48,701 bases of DNA from Desulfobacteraceae bacterium (GTDB taxonomy: Bacteria; Desulfobacterota; Desulfobacteria; Desulfobacterales; SURF-7): NCBI GenBank assembly GCA_003599865.1, contig QZKS01000085.1:1-48701 (forward strand), given 5' to 3'. This document shows, in pieces, positions 35,424-45,715 of this stretch (the first letter of the stretch is position 1; each line of letters starts with the position of its first letter). Position numbers and translations under genes: made by a program. Below the pieces are notes generated by a model. The model made no database searches and had not been told where the DNA came from. It worked only from the letters and a program-made list of their open reading frames with translations.

Positions 35424-35933
35424 TTATTGTGTGTTTGCCGTGCGCCATTGGCTTGGCGACATATAGACCTTGCCGAGAGCCCACATGCCCTTTTCCTGTT
35501 TTTTGGCCGCAGCCTCCTCGTTCCTGTATGGTTCTACATCAAAATCAGAAGGAAGTGTGCCTTTGTATACCTCGGCCAATCCGGACCGGATCATTTCCAG
35601 ATTGACATTCTTTCCATCAGAATAGACAACCGCAAGAACCTGACGATTGACCATCCGGCTTTTTGCCTCAAAAGAAAATTGTTTGTTGAAGAGCAGATCA
35701 GATAGCTGCTTTTGGGCCTGCCTGCAGAAAGGCTGTCCCTTTTCCGATTTTCGTTTCGGCATTTCCGGAGCATCGATTCCGACCAGATTCACGATGACCC
35801 GTTCTCCCGTTGCCGTAATCAACTCCAGCGTATCGCCGTCGATAATCCGGTTCAGCCGGAAATCAGCGGAAAAACCGCATGCCGCGTCAAAGACCAAACA
35901 AACGAACACCGCGATTGCAACAATTGATTTCAT
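35424..35933 (-). CDS. Secreted SNase-like (thermonuclease) protein
   Basis: The 169-residue product has a signal peptide (IVAIAVFVCLVFDAACGFSA) and a staphylococcal-nuclease domain: RIIDGDTLEL near residue 29, VNLVGIDAPEMPK with the metal-binding Asp, and YSDGKNVNLEMIRSGLAEVY. The catalytic set (Arg, Asp, Glu, Arg of the family) appears largely present, so it could cut DNA or RNA in the periplasm or outside. It is read away from the hybrid kinase gene; separated by a 217-base promoter region. Confidence 0.9.
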   Translation of the reverse strand: MKSIVAIAVFVCLVFDAACGFSADFRLNRIIDGDTLELITATGERVIVNLVGIDAPEMPKRKSEKGQPFCRQAQKQLSDLLFNKQFSFEAKSRMVNRQVLAVVYSDGKNVNLEMIRSGLAEVYKGTLPSDFDVEPYRNEEAAAKKQEKGMWALGKVYMSPSQWRTANTQ

Positions 35934-36076
35934 CTTTTTCTCGTCTTTTCAGGTTTTCGCAGAAATGTCCACGCCCTTTATGAAACGGTATTTTTTCGCT
36001 CATCCATCTGAATTCAATTGTCAAAACGCTATACCAAATTCATGCGGAAGTCAATTATATTGAAACCGCATTCGAT

Positions 36077-36105
36077 TTGACATAAGAGATTAATTTTAAT
36101 AATGG
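36077..36105 (+). promoter_or_regulatory. Sigma70-like promoter of the hybrid kinase gene
   Basis: TTGACA at 36077-36082 and TAATGG at 36100-36105 with a 17-base spacer, 46 bases before the GTG start. The -35 is perfect, the -10 partial. Confidence 0.5.
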
Positions 36106-36150
36106 ATAGACATCAACCCATCTCATCACACCGGGAACAAGGGAGCTGTT

Positions 36151-38646
36151 GTGGATAATGTAAAACATTATTTTTCCGAGAAATTCGAACATCTTTTCGT
36201 AATCAGCATTCTGGTTGCCGTAGCGGTGATCAATTACTTCATTCCCCAGAAGATCGCTTTTTTTAATTTTTATTTTCTTCCCGTCATCCTGGCCGGGTAT
36301 TTTCTGGGGTTTCGCAAATCAATTCTGGGCGCCTTTCTCTGCATTCTTCTGGTTTCCGTGTATATCATCCTGTCTCCTGACCGATTTATCATGCCGGCCA
36401 CAAAACTGGATCTTTACCTGTATGTTCTTGCGTGGGGCGGGTTTCTGATCCTCGCCGGCGCCTTTGTCGGCAAGCTGCAGGAAAAACTGATTCATAAAAT
36501 GCGGCAGACCGACCTTCTGAATCGGAAGCTGAAGCAGAAACAGATTGCGCTGAACAAGGCGAACCAGGCACTCAAAGATCATTCCGAGCATCTGGAAGTA
36601 CTGGTCAAAAAAAGAACCAAAGCCCTGCGAAAAAGCAATGCCGAACTGATCAAGGCCAAAGAAGCCGCAGAGGCCGCCACCCGAGCCAAAAGCGATTTCC
36701 TGGCCAATATGAGCCATGAGATCCGAACCCCGATGAACGCCATCATCGGAATGACCGACCTGGTCATGGGAACAAATCTGGATCGAAAACAACGGGAGTA
36801 TTTCAATATCGTCCGGTCATCCGGCAGAGCCCTCCTGGCGCTCATCAATGATATTCTGGACTTTTCCAAAATTGAAGCCGGAAAACTGGAATTTGATATA
36901 ATCCCGGTTTCCGTACGGGAAATTGTAGAAGAGGTCACGGACATGTTCGGCGTGAAAGCAAGAGAGAAAGGCCTCGAACTGATTATTGATATCGCGCAGG
37001 AAGTACCCCATAAAATTTCAACCGACCCGTTCCGGTTGCGGCAGGTGATCATCAATCTGATGTCAAATGCCATCAAATTTACCGACAAGGGCGAAGTCTG
37101 CATTACCATCAAAAATCAATCCCATTCCTCAGGAGCCGCAGAACTGCTCTTCTGCGTCCGGGATACGGGCATTGGAATCGATTCGCAAACATCCGGCAAA
37201 CTATTTACCGCTTTTGCACAGGCAGACGGCTCGGTCACCCGGAAATATGGCGGCACAGGACTGGGGCTGGCAATCTGCAAAAAAATTGTGGGCATGATGG
37301 ACGGCAATATATGGGTGGAAAGTACTCCGGGAAAAGGCTCCTCATTTTTTTTCAACGGTTTGTACCAGACCCCGCCGGATCAGAAAAACACGGCACCGGT
37401 CCTTCCGGAGACATTAAGAAATATCAAGATGCTGATCGTGGACGACAACACCTCTTCCCTTCACGCCTTAAAACGAATTGTAAGATCCTTCGGGATTCAG
37501 GCTGAAATCGCCACAACTGCCAAAGAAGCCCTTTCCACCTTCCAGGGTTCCCTGAACAGGAAGAAGTTTGATCTTCTGATTATCGATTCCGGCCTGCCGG
37601 ACATGGATGGCATCAAATTGGCTGAAATGATTAAAACCGTCCATAAAATCGATTCGCCGCCTGTGATTATCACCAGTCTGTCCGGACATGAAAACGACAG
37701 GCAGCGAGCCGGAAAAGCCGGAGCGCAAAGCTTCCTGATCAAGCCTGTCAAGCAATCCACGCTTTTTGATACCACAATGGAGCTCTTGGGATACCATTTT
37801 GCGCCGGCCCCCAAAATGCCGTCAGGGCTGGTGTCTTCCGGGGAATTATCCGGCGTAAAGGTTCTCCTGGTGGAAGACAACCCGGTCAATCAGACGGTTG
37901 CAAAATCGCTGTTACGCACCGGCGGCATCATCACGGATATCGCCAATAACGGAAGAGAGGCGATCCGGAAGCTTACCGAAAACCAATATGATGCGGTTCT
38001 GATGGATATCCAGATGCCGGAAATGGACGGGATCGAGGCCACACGCCATATTCGTACGCAATTAAAATTCACGGATCTGCCGATCATTGCCATGACCGCT
38101 CATGCCATGCATGGCGACCGGGAAAAATGCATTGAAGCCGGAATGGATGATTATGTACCCAAACCCATTGACCGGGAAGAACTGTTTTCAACACTGCATA
38201 AAAATATAACCAAAGACCGGGAAAGCATCCGGACGCGAGCAAAAAAGACAGAGAGGACGCATTCGGAAGAATATCCCTTGAACCTTCCCGGTCTGGCCAT
38301 TGACGAAGGCTTGAAGCGGCTGGGTGTCTCGTGGCAGGGATACAAGGAAATCCTGGAACAATACTGCGCGTTATACCAAAACTTTTCAGAAGAATTCAGA
38401 CAGGTTGTCGACCAAAATGATTTTCAGACAGCCCGGCTGAAGGCACACTCGCTGAAGGGTGCTGCCGGCAATATTTCCGCCATCGCTCTGAGCGCGGCGG
38501 CCACCGACCTTGAGAATGCATGTGTTCAAGAAAACCGGGAGCAAATCCTGAAAACTCTTCAAAAAACCGAAGCTGCATTTTTACAGGTGGGAGAATCGCT
38601 TGAAACGGCAAGGAGCTATGCCATTCCGGCATATTCCGGATCATGA
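36151..38646 (+). CDS. Hybrid sensor histidine kinase with two receivers and Hpt domain
   Basis: 831 residues: about four membrane helices (15-31, 36-55, 57-75, 88-106), a coiled coil (110-180), HisKA with [11 protein letters not shown] (His189), HATPase, receiver 1 (VDDN, Asp479), receiver 2 (VEDNPVN, Asp619) and a C-terminal Hpt domain (SLKGAAGNI, His766). Such unorthodox kinases pass phosphate His-Asp-His to a separate receiver. The likely partner is the receiver-PilZ protein encoded 45 bases downstream. GTG start at 36151 with GGGAG six bases upstream. No large periplasmic sensor is seen, so the signal is probably membrane-borne or cytoplasmic. Confidence 0.95.
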   Translation: MDNVKHYFSEKFEHLFVISILVAVAVINYFIPQKIAFFNFYFLPVILAGYFLGFRKSILGAFLCILLVSVYIILSPDRFIMPATKLDLYLYVLAWGGFLILAGAFVGKLQEKLIHKMRQTDLLNRKLKQKQIALNKANQALKDHSEHLEVLVKKRTKALRKSNAELIKAKEAAEAATRAKSDFLANMSHEIRTPMNAIIGMTDLVMGTNLDRKQREYFNIVRSSGRALLALINDILDFSKIEAGKLEFDIIPVSVREIVEEVTDMFGVKAREKGLELIIDIAQEVPHKISTDPFRLRQVIINLMSNAIKFTDKGEVCITIKNQSHSSGAAELLFCVRDTGIGIDSQTSGKLFTAFAQADGSVTRKYGGTGLGLAICKKIVGMMDGNIWVESTPGKGSSFFFNGLYQTPPDQKNTAPVLPETLRNIKMLIVDDNTSSLHALKRIVRSFGIQAEIATTAKEALSTFQGSLNRKKFDLLIIDSGLPDMDGIKLAEMIKTVHKIDSPPVIITSLSGHENDRQRAGKAGAQSFLIKPVKQSTLFDTTMELLGYHFAPAPKMPSGLVSSGELSGVKVLLVEDNPVNQTVAKSLLRTGGIITDIANNGREAIRKLTENQYDAVLMDIQMPEMDGIEATRHIRTQLKFTDLPIIAMTAHAMHGDREKCIEAGMDDYVPKPIDREELFSTLHKNITKDRESIRTRAKKTERTHSEEYPLNLPGLAIDEGLKRLGVSWQGYKEILEQYCALYQNFSEEFRQVVDQNDFQTARLKAHSLKGAAGNISAIALSAAATDLENACVQENREQILKTLQKTEAAFLQVGESLETARSYAIPAYSGS

Positions 38647-38691
38647 AACCTTCTGATACGATTTTTGCTTACAATGACAGGAGTCATAAAA

Positions 38692-39699
38692 ATGAAAACA
38701 GTATTGATCGCTGAAGATGATACCATCTTTCTGAAACTGCTGGCTTCTTCATTACGGGAAAATCATCCGCAGTTTGATATCCTGACCGCGGAAAACGGGA
38801 AACAGGCTGTCACGATATTGAATCAGCACCGGATTTCCCTGTTGATTACCGATGTTAAAATGCCGGAAATGGATGGCCTGGCGCTTCTGGCATACGTAAA
38901 TGAAAATTTCCCGTTTATCCCCTGTTTTGTCATGACCGCCTATGAAACGCCTGAACTTCGGCAAAAGCTTCCAAAGGATATCCGGAAATTTTTACGCAAA
39001 CCCTTCCCGGCGGATCGTCTTGGCCAAGAAATTCAGAAAATTCTTCAGCAGGAGGCTCCCAAGGGCATGCTCAGCGGCATATCGGTCAGCAGTTTTATGA
39101 TGATGATCGAAATGGAAAAAAAAACATGCATACTGGAAGTCAACCTGCCGGATGGAGAAAAAGGGCTGTTTTATTTTGAGAAAGGAATACTCTGCAATGC
39201 CGTGTCCAGCGGCCTGAAAGGAGAAGAGGCGGCATTGAAATTCATCACCCGCAAAAAAGCCAGGTTTTCATTCCGGCCGCTGCCGCAGAAAAAAATAGCA
39301 AAACTCCCGGAAATGACCCTCAAGGATCTGGTACAAAAAGCTTCGGCACTGGATATGCCCCTGGAAAAAATGGAGGAAAAAGCCGACACTGCCCCGGAAC
39401 TCAACCTGTCCGGGGTTTTCGTCTCTTCCGACCGGAAGTACGGAGGGAAAATGGTGGTAAAACATTTATCGATTTCCGATATCCGGATGAAATTCGACCT
39501 TAAACCGGAAATTATGATCGACAGCAAGCTTTCCATTGAATTCAATCTGGATGACCAGCCCCGATCTCATATATCCAAAGAGGTGATCGTTACCGGGATA
39601 GATCGGTTTTTTGTGGATGCGGAATTCTGTTCCAAAGAGCATTATGACAGACTGGGACCGTATCTCCACTTCAACGGCCTGGATGAAAAAAACTGGTAG
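38692..39699 (+). CDS. Response regulator with receiver, DUF4388-like and PilZ-like domains
   Basis: 335 residues from the ATG at 38692, AGGAG about nine bases upstream. Receiver at 1-120 (acidic EDD at 8-10, Asp54 in LITDVKMPEMDG, Lys in FLRKPFP). Residues about 125-225 look like the DUF4388 type (MLSGISVSSFMMMIEMEKKT, GEKGLFYFEKG). Residues 235-330 resemble PilZ: HLSISDIRMKF stands at the 'D/N-x-S-x-x-G' place, but the RxxxR arm is not clear, so c-di-GMP binding is doubtful. DNA-binding domain absent, so output is by protein contact. Follows the hybrid kinase; its stop is 7 bases from the end of the opposing kinase gene. Confidence 0.88.
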   Translation: MKTVLIAEDDTIFLKLLASSLRENHPQFDILTAENGKQAVTILNQHRISLLITDVKMPEMDGLALLAYVNENFPFIPCFVMTAYETPELRQKLPKDIRKFLRKPFPADRLGQEIQKILQQEAPKGMLSGISVSSFMMMIEMEKKTCILEVNLPDGEKGLFYFEKGILCNAVSSGLKGEEAALKFITRKKARFSFRPLPQKKIAKLPEMTLKDLVQKASALDMPLEKMEEKADTAPELNLSGVFVSSDRKYGGKMVVKHLSISDIRMKFDLKPEIMIDSKLSIEFNLDDQPRSHISKEVIVTGIDRFFVDAEFCSKEHYDRLGPYLHFNGLDEKNW

Positions 39700-39706
39700 G
39701 AGTGCG

Positions 39707-41605
39707 TTAATGATCATTGCGGATGGGCAAACAGATCCTGAATGTTGTTCCTTCTCCGGGAAAAGATTCGACGGACATCTCTCCTCCATGGTCCTCGGTT
39801 ACGATAAAATAGGATATCGATAACCCAAGACCGGTTCCGGCTCCCACCTCCTTTGTGGTAAAAAACGGTTCGAATATCCGTTTCCTGGTTTCTTCGTCCA
39901 TTCCCACACCATTGTCCTCCACCTCAACACACACCATGCCTTCCTGCCGGCGCGCCCGAATGATCAAACAGGGTTTTCCGGAATCATTTTTATCGTTGAC
40001 CATGGCCTGTGCCGCATTTTTGAACAGATTCAGAAAAACTTGCTGTATCTTGGTCTGCTCACAATAAATTTCCGGCAGACTCTTTTCATACTCGCGAACA
40101 ATATGAATCTGACGGAAATCATATTTCTTTTTCAGGTCGTAATCACTTCCGGCCAGTTCAATGGTTCGTTCAATCAGTTCCGTCAACTGCTTCTGCTCAA
40201 AATTTCCCTGACCTTTCCGGCTGAAAGAAAGCATGTTCTCAACAATTTTTGCCGCCCGCTGACCTGCTTCCATAATCATGGCAACCATGGACAGCAGACC
40301 GCGCTTTTCCGCATATTGTTCAATACTCGCCATTGTTGTACCGCATTCTTCAGCCACTTGTTGATTTTTCGGAAGGCCGATTTTCATCCGGTTTCCCATG
40401 ACCTGAACATTCTGAAGAATCCCGGCAAGAGGATTGTTGATTTCATGGGCCATTCCGGCTGCAAGTCCCCCCACGGAGAGCATTTTTTCAGACTGTACGA
40501 TCATCTCTTCAATGCGGACACGCTCGGTGATATCATCCACCCGGATCACCGCTCCTTCCACACCATTGGTGACCAGCGGATAGATTGTGATGTCCGACAA
40601 CCGTTTGTTGCGCCCGAGCTGAAGGGGAACTTTCGAATCCTTCCGGATTTGACGGTTGTGTACTGATTGGATTACTTTTTCCATGGCATACGAGAGCTGT
40701 GGGAAAACGTCATGGAGATTTTTCCCGTTGGCGTCTCTGCTTGCCACTCCCGTTATTTTCTCCGCTTCCATATTCCACTGGGTGATTTTGCCATGGGCAT
40801 CAACACCTACCAGAATGGATGGCATGGAGTCGACGATGTTCTTCAGATAATTGCGGAGGTGTTTCAACTCTCCTTCCGCCTTTATCCGTTCATCGATTTC
40901 ATTATTCAGATCAACAATCTGCTTTTTGATGGCATCCCGCATGATGATAAAACTGTGCGCCAGAACACCGATCTCGTCCCTGCTTTTGACATCAATATTC
41001 TGGTCCAGCCTGCCTTTGGAAATCTCTGAGGATACGGCTGTAAGCTGCTTGACCGGAAGAACAAACCGCAGCCGCAAAAACAGGATCACCAGGGAAATCA
41101 GGATCACATCCAGTACACCAATCTGGAAAAGATCGGAAACAAAATTTTGCTGCAGCTGATATCGGAAAAATTTTGGTGTCATGCAGATGGTCACTTCGCC
41201 CAGTTCATTGGTTTCATATAAAATCTTCCGGGTGATCTGCCGTTCCTCTTTTTGAGGCGTAAAATTTTTCACCTGAACCGGTTGATTGCTCGCACTCCGG
41301 GTGTATATATACCGGGAAGAGTGGCCGTCATTCAGTGAAACAACCAGCGCGACAATATTGGGATCTTCCATTTCCGACAGTATGATATCCCTTGTCTCAT
41401 ATTCTGCATAATTAAAAATCGGAGTGCGAAGACTGATGCTGAGTCGTTTTGCTTTCAGTTCCAGTCTTTGTTCCAACAGATCCGGTAATTTCTGAAGATT
41501 TTTCTGGTAGCGATACAATCCGAAACCGGTCAGAACCGAACTCGTGATCAGAACAACGGCAAGGCTGAGTTGAATCATCAAACTTCGTGACACCATGAAA
41601 CTCAT
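39707..41605 (-). CDS. Sensor histidine kinase with HAMP and PAS domains
   Basis: 632 residues: membrane helices at about 7-29 and 162-184 around a periplasmic sensor, HAMP (185-235), PAS (about 250-360, with a hydrophobic DSMPSILVGVDAHGKITQWN), HisKA with AHEINNPLAG (His387) and an HATPase with NLFKNAAQAM, DNGVGMDEE and GTGLGLSIS. The HisKA type (HEINNPL) is that of NtrB-like kinases. The start may be the ATG at 41605 or the ATG at 41596, since GAGAGG lies two or eleven bases upstream respectively. No regulator is cotranscribed; it converges with the REC-PilZ gene and follows the DUF748 gene by 57 bases. Confidence 0.93.
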   Translation of the reverse strand: MSFMVSRSLMIQLSLAVVLITSSVLTGFGLYRYQKNLQKLPDLLEQRLELKAKRLSISLRTPIFNYAEYETRDIILSEMEDPNIVALVVSLNDGHSSRYIYTRSASNQPVQVKNFTPQKEERQITRKILYETNELGEVTICMTPKFFRYQLQQNFVSDLFQIGVLDVILISLVILFLRLRFVLPVKQLTAVSSEISKGRLDQNIDVKSRDEIGVLAHSFIIMRDAIKKQIVDLNNEIDERIKAEGELKHLRNYLKNIVDSMPSILVGVDAHGKITQWNMEAEKITGVASRDANGKNLHDVFPQLSYAMEKVIQSVHNRQIRKDSKVPLQLGRNKRLSDITIYPLVTNGVEGAVIRVDDITERVRIEEMIVQSEKMLSVGGLAAGMAHEINNPLAGILQNVQVMGNRMKIGLPKNQQVAEECGTTMASIEQYAEKRGLLSMVAMIMEAGQRAAKIVENMLSFSRKGQGNFEQKQLTELIERTIELAGSDYDLKKKYDFRQIHIVREYEKSLPEIYCEQTKIQQVFLNLFKNAAQAMVNDKNDSGKPCLIIRARRQEGMVCVEVEDNGVGMDEETRKRIFEPFFTTKEVGAGTGLGLSISYFIVTEDHGGEMSVESFPGEGTTFRICLPIRNDH

Positions 41606-41662
41606 TTCCTCTCATCAATACAAAATGGCATCCGCATGTTGCATGCGGATTCATACCTTTTT

Positions 41663-44041
41663 TCAAAGGCTGATCTCTATCCTTGGCTTTGTGTTTTTTC
41701 CCGGATCATAAATCGGCCGGCAGTTTACAATGCGGGAGGAAGGAACGCCGTAATGGGAAACCAGTATTTCCCGGAAAATGTCCGTCCGTTCCCGTGCCAG
41801 ATCCAGCAGCATTTTATCCATATCATGGGAGGCTTTATTTCCGGCTTTCAAAGCCTTCCGATCCCTTTCCGTCGACACACCACAGATCCTGATCCGCAGG
41901 GATGCCTCCTGTCTCAAAAATGCCGACAGCTGTCTGGTATATTCATCCGCTTCCTTTCCCGGTAAAACTTCACCGGCATTCAGGATCACGGGAACAAGGC
42001 GAAGTCCGATCCGGTCTGCGCCGTCATGAATTTCCATACCCCCGGCATGAGGTACCAGCTCTTTATACGGAATAAGCAGTTTTTTCACCTTGTCATATGC
42101 AGCGGAACGGATGGTTCCCGGCAGTATAACCTGCGAAAAATAAACCAGTCCAATACCGGAATCATCCGGATTTCCGGAGATCGGGACTTCGATCTCTAAA
42201 TTTCCATTTTTGTCGGAAAGGTAGCCAACGGCCGCATCCAGCGGAATGACGGAGCGTTCCGTGAGTCTTTCTGAAAAAACCGGCAAAGGGGGTGAAATCT
42301 GAATCCCGTTGAACCTGAGCAGTGCTTCCCCGCAAAGCTGATTTCCAATGATCTCAAGGCCGGCTGCCGCATTCAGGTATCCATTTGTAATATCATGCCC
42401 CAAAAGACTCCGGGCATACGCGGAGAGATCCGAAAGGGGATATCCGGAAATCGTACCTTCGACCAGGAGAGACAATGAGTCGCCGATCAGCCCGATGTCT
42501 CCGCTGATATCCATCTCCCCGGAATCCTCTCCATCGGCAGACAGGTAAAAATGGCCTTTCTGTCCGGGATTGCCTGTATTCAATGATTTCAATTCCGCTG
42601 TTCCGACGATAAATGATTCAGAAAATACCGGGTCAACACTCTCATCGATAAAAGAAAAACGACTGCCCCCTGTGACTTCAAGCGAATCCAACTGAACCCC
42701 AAATCGATCTTCCGGCTTTTCTTCTCCGGACACTTCCATTTCAGGCAAAACCGGTCCTTCTCTCTCTTTTTCCGCTGTCTGAATCTCCGGGATATTGACC
42801 GCCATTCCATCGGGGTCCAGAACCACCGCCGCGTTCATGTTATCCATGACAAGATGCCCGATGCGAATACCGGTTTTGGCAATTTGGACATCTTTTGCGG
42901 AAAGTGTTTCCGCTGTCATGAGGGGAAATTTTTCATGCGGCGTACCCTTGGGCGGCACGCCGATCGTCAACATCGATGACCGGCATAACGGCAGAAGAAG
43001 CATAAATGACTCCTTATAGGACAACTCCGCTTTTTCCGCTCCGGCATGTTTCCAATGGATCATCGTAAAATCCGTATCCGTGTCCCTGACCTGAAAATCA
43101 TGGCTGTTAAGGGATGCCGTGATTCTGGCATAGGAAAGGGAGCCGTTTCTCCGGGTGACCAGAAGGTCTGTCTGAAAGTCTGCCGATTGACCGGCAACTG
43201 CATACGGAGCAGCCACAGCATGGAAATCAACCAGATTTCCTTTCCCTTTCTGGGAGATTTCCATTCGATCGTTCTCCATCTCCACATTCAGTATGGAATC
43301 AAGGGTGAGGTGTCCGCCTATCCCGGAAACAGCATCCGGAAAAATTGCCTGAAAATCTTCCAGCGCGATCTTTTTGAGATCGATTTTACAGGAAGCCGAT
43401 CCTCTGCCCGGTTCCATCTCAAAGGCAGACTCTATTTTCACCGCAGCGCCATTCCAGTCTCCTGTCAATGCAAAGGAAGCATGCTGTGTCTTTTCCGATA
43501 ACACTCCGTCCCAGATCAGCATTTTTTCAATCCGGATATTGCTGCCATGGTCCGGAAACTGCAATTGCTGCAATTGGATGCTACTGTTTGAAACAGAAGC
43601 ACGGCTCAAACGGAAACGCTGCAATGGAAACCCGAATACCGTCTCAGGCAGCGTTAATGTCCCATCGGAAGACAAACAAAAACCACCCGCATGGATTCGA
43701 TTTCCATCCTTCTGCACCACCAGACGGATTCCCTGGAAAAAGGCTTCCGATATCCGTATTTCCCGTTGCATCAAGCCCCATGGAGAAAAATCAACCACCG
43801 CTTTTTCCAGAACGATCATCGTCCGGCTGTTTTTTTGAATCCTTGCATCTTGGATGGTCACGGAAAAGGCAAACGGGTTCAATGAAACATACGGAACGGA
43901 AACGATTTCCGCGCCCTGCTTTTTCAGCCATTCTTCCAGATAGTATTGAGCTACCCGGCCGGTTAACCACCAGCTGCAAATCAGCAGCAAAATAAAAGCA
44001 ATACCGCCATACAGGAACATCCGTTTCATTTTGTTGATCAT
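41663..44041 (-). CDS. DUF748 (AsmA-like) envelope protein
   Basis: About 792 residues from the ATG at 44041 (the longer frame to 44092 is less likely). One N-terminal membrane helix (MFLYGGIAFILLLICSWWLT) then the DUF748 repeat region: EEWLKKQGAEIVSVPYVSLNPF and IEKMLIWDGV-type beta-rich stretches, similar to AsmA/TamB proteins that bridge the envelope and move lipids. The end (RIRICGVSTERDRKALKAG to KPRIEISL) has an OmpA-like ring. Inner-membrane anchored, mostly periplasmic. Exact role unknown. It is read toward the PAS kinase gene. Confidence 0.87.
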   Translation of the reverse strand: MINKMKRMFLYGGIAFILLLICSWWLTGRVAQYYLEEWLKKQGAEIVSVPYVSLNPFAFSVTIQDARIQKNSRTMIVLEKAVVDFSPWGLMQREIRISEAFFQGIRLVVQKDGNRIHAGGFCLSSDGTLTLPETVFGFPLQRFRLSRASVSNSSIQLQQLQFPDHGSNIRIEKMLIWDGVLSEKTQHASFALTGDWNGAAVKIESAFEMEPGRGSASCKIDLKKIALEDFQAIFPDAVSGIGGHLTLDSILNVEMENDRMEISQKGKGNLVDFHAVAAPYAVAGQSADFQTDLLVTRRNGSLSYARITASLNSHDFQVRDTDTDFTMIHWKHAGAEKAELSYKESFMLLLPLCRSSMLTIGVPPKGTPHEKFPLMTAETLSAKDVQIAKTGIRIGHLVMDNMNAAVVLDPDGMAVNIPEIQTAEKEREGPVLPEMEVSGEEKPEDRFGVQLDSLEVTGGSRFSFIDESVDPVFSESFIVGTAELKSLNTGNPGQKGHFYLSADGEDSGEMDISGDIGLIGDSLSLLVEGTISGYPLSDLSAYARSLLGHDITNGYLNAAAGLEIIGNQLCGEALLRFNGIQISPPLPVFSERLTERSVIPLDAAVGYLSDKNGNLEIEVPISGNPDDSGIGLVYFSQVILPGTIRSAAYDKVKKLLIPYKELVPHAGGMEIHDGADRIGLRLVPVILNAGEVLPGKEADEYTRQLSAFLRQEASLRIRICGVSTERDRKALKAGNKASHDMDKMLLDLARERTDIFREILVSHYGVPSSRIVNCRPIYDPGKNTKPRIEISL

Positions 44042-44327
44042 GAAAAGCAGGACTCCGGAATGCGATGCAAGGATCTTCTCCGATGAAACCAAAAGATCAA
44101 TATCGAATGGCTGATTACCGTTTTTGTGATTTGTCGATCAAGAACAGCTATCAAAGTGAGTCTGGTTACCATGAAATGTGCCAAAAAGCAAGGTCGTCTT
44201 TTCCCGGAAACGTCTGTTCCCGGCGCGGTAGCATTATTTTTTTACATAACATTTCAATATGTTCCACACTGACAGCCGGGTCACATTTCGCCCTTTCCGA
44301 TCACCCGGGACTGGTTCGGAATCAACA

Positions 44328-45542
44328 TCAGGAAGTCGGGTTTTTTCGAACCAGCCTGATCAATGTGATTTCGGAAGGCGATCCCAGTCGCAGCGGAGGA
44401 CCCCAGTAGCCTGTACCGCGGCTCACATAAATTCTGGTGTCCTGATATTGATTTAAACCAACGATATAGGGCTGATCAAACCCCACAAAGAAATTCCAGG
44501 GAAAAAACTGCCCGCCATGGGTATGACCGGAGATTTGCAGATCAAAACCAGCCTCCGATGCCTCAAAAATACTTTTGGGCTGATGGGCCAGCAGGATCTT
44601 GTAGCTGGATTCCGGTGCGTTCTGCATGGCCTTGAACGGATCGGATCGATGCGTTTCATCAAACCGCCCGCCCCGGTAATCCGTAACCCCGGCGACCAGA
44701 ATCCGGGCCTCCTTTCTGGCAATGATTTCATGTTCATTCATCAAAACCCGGAATCCAAGGGTTTTCACATGTTGAACCCAGGAATCCACACCCGAATAAT
44801 ATTCGTGATTTCCGGTCACGAAAAAACAGCCATCCGCGGCCCTGAGGCCGGCTAAAGGAGCAACATCATAGCGGAGCCTTTCCACCGAACCGTCCACCAG
44901 GTCACCCGTCAATGCAATCATGTCCGGCTGCAAAGCATTTGCCTGTTCGACAACCGCTTCGATAAACGGGCGTTTGATCGTCGGGCTGACATGGATATCG
45001 GTAAGCTGGACAATGCGAAAGCCGTCGAATTCCTGCGGAAGATCCAATATCGGAATCTCAACGGTCTGCACATCCGGTATCTGGGTTGCGTTGGCATACC
45101 CGTACCCGGTAAAAACACCTGACATGGCAACGATGCCGGTATTCACCGAATGGATTAAAAAATTTCTCCTGGAAGGTTCAGGCACAGCATCGTTCTCCTG
45201 ATTCCTTGTTCCGGATGAGACAATCTGTTTCTTCAGCCGGGCATATCCTCGAATGATTAAAAAACCGATGTCCCGCATCACCATGAAGGTGAACAGGAAG
45301 CTGAGAAATCCCAGCCCGATGTATCCGATCCAGGAGAACCAGTCCACGGCGGCATTTTCAAAACCATGCCGCCACAATGTGATGGACATCGGTGTTGCGA
45401 TGACAATACCGGCAATGACAAGCCGGACGAGCTGCTTTTGCCACGTGTTCAGGCGAAACGATCCGATCAGGCGCCGGGAAACATAATAAGCGGCTGATCC
45501 GACAACCGTAAAAAAAACAATCCCAAATATCAAAAGTCTCAT
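44328..45542 (-). CDS. Membrane-anchored metallophosphoesterase, YaeI/LpxG-like
   Basis: 404 residues from the ATG at 45542 (GGGGTGG upstream; the frame from 45551 starts with GTG). About four membrane helices in the first 110 residues, a twin-arginine-like SRRNFLIHS, then the calcineurin-type active site: TDIHVS, TGDLVDG, GNHEYYSG, the GHTHGGQ with two metal His, and a late HQPKS. The phosphoesterase faces the periplasm or cytoplasm; substrates of this group include phospholipids or UDP-diacylglucosamine, unknown here. Read divergently from the M24 peptidase gene across a region with an inverted repeat. Confidence 0.93.
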   Translation of the reverse strand: MRLLIFGIVFFTVVGSAAYYVSRRLIGSFRLNTWQKQLVRLVIAGIVIATPMSITLWRHGFENAAVDWFSWIGYIGLGFLSFLFTFMVMRDIGFLIIRGYARLKKQIVSSGTRNQENDAVPEPSRRNFLIHSVNTGIVAMSGVFTGYGYANATQIPDVQTVEIPILDLPQEFDGFRIVQLTDIHVSPTIKRPFIEAVVEQANALQPDMIALTGDLVDGSVERLRYDVAPLAGLRAADGCFFVTGNHEYYSGVDSWVQHVKTLGFRVLMNEHEIIARKEARILVAGVTDYRGGRFDETHRSDPFKAMQNAPESSYKILLAHQPKSIFEASEAGFDLQISGHTHGGQFFPWNFFVGFDQPYIVGLNQYQDTRIYVSRGTGYWGPPLRLGSPSEITLIRLVRKNPTS

Positions 45543-45604
45543 GGAAACCACCCCCCGGCTCCTCCCTCATTATTATAGAGAATGATAAACATTGCTGCGG
45601 ATTA

Positions 45605-45634
45605 ATCAATGGAAAGATATTCAAGACCATTGAT
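45605..45634. promoter_or_regulatory. Inverted repeat between phosphoesterase and peptidase genes
   Basis: Perfect 8-base arms ATCAATGG (45605-45612) and CCATTGAT (45627-45634) with a 14-base spacer, arm centres 22 bases (two helix turns) apart. Situated in the divergent promoter region 45543-45715; may be an operator or an RNA hairpin. Confidence 0.4.
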
Positions 45635-45715
45635 AAAACAGATCATATATAGTATTCTTTTCAAACCATTATTCAATTATACATCCCATACCGAAATACG
45701 TGAGGTCATCAGCTT

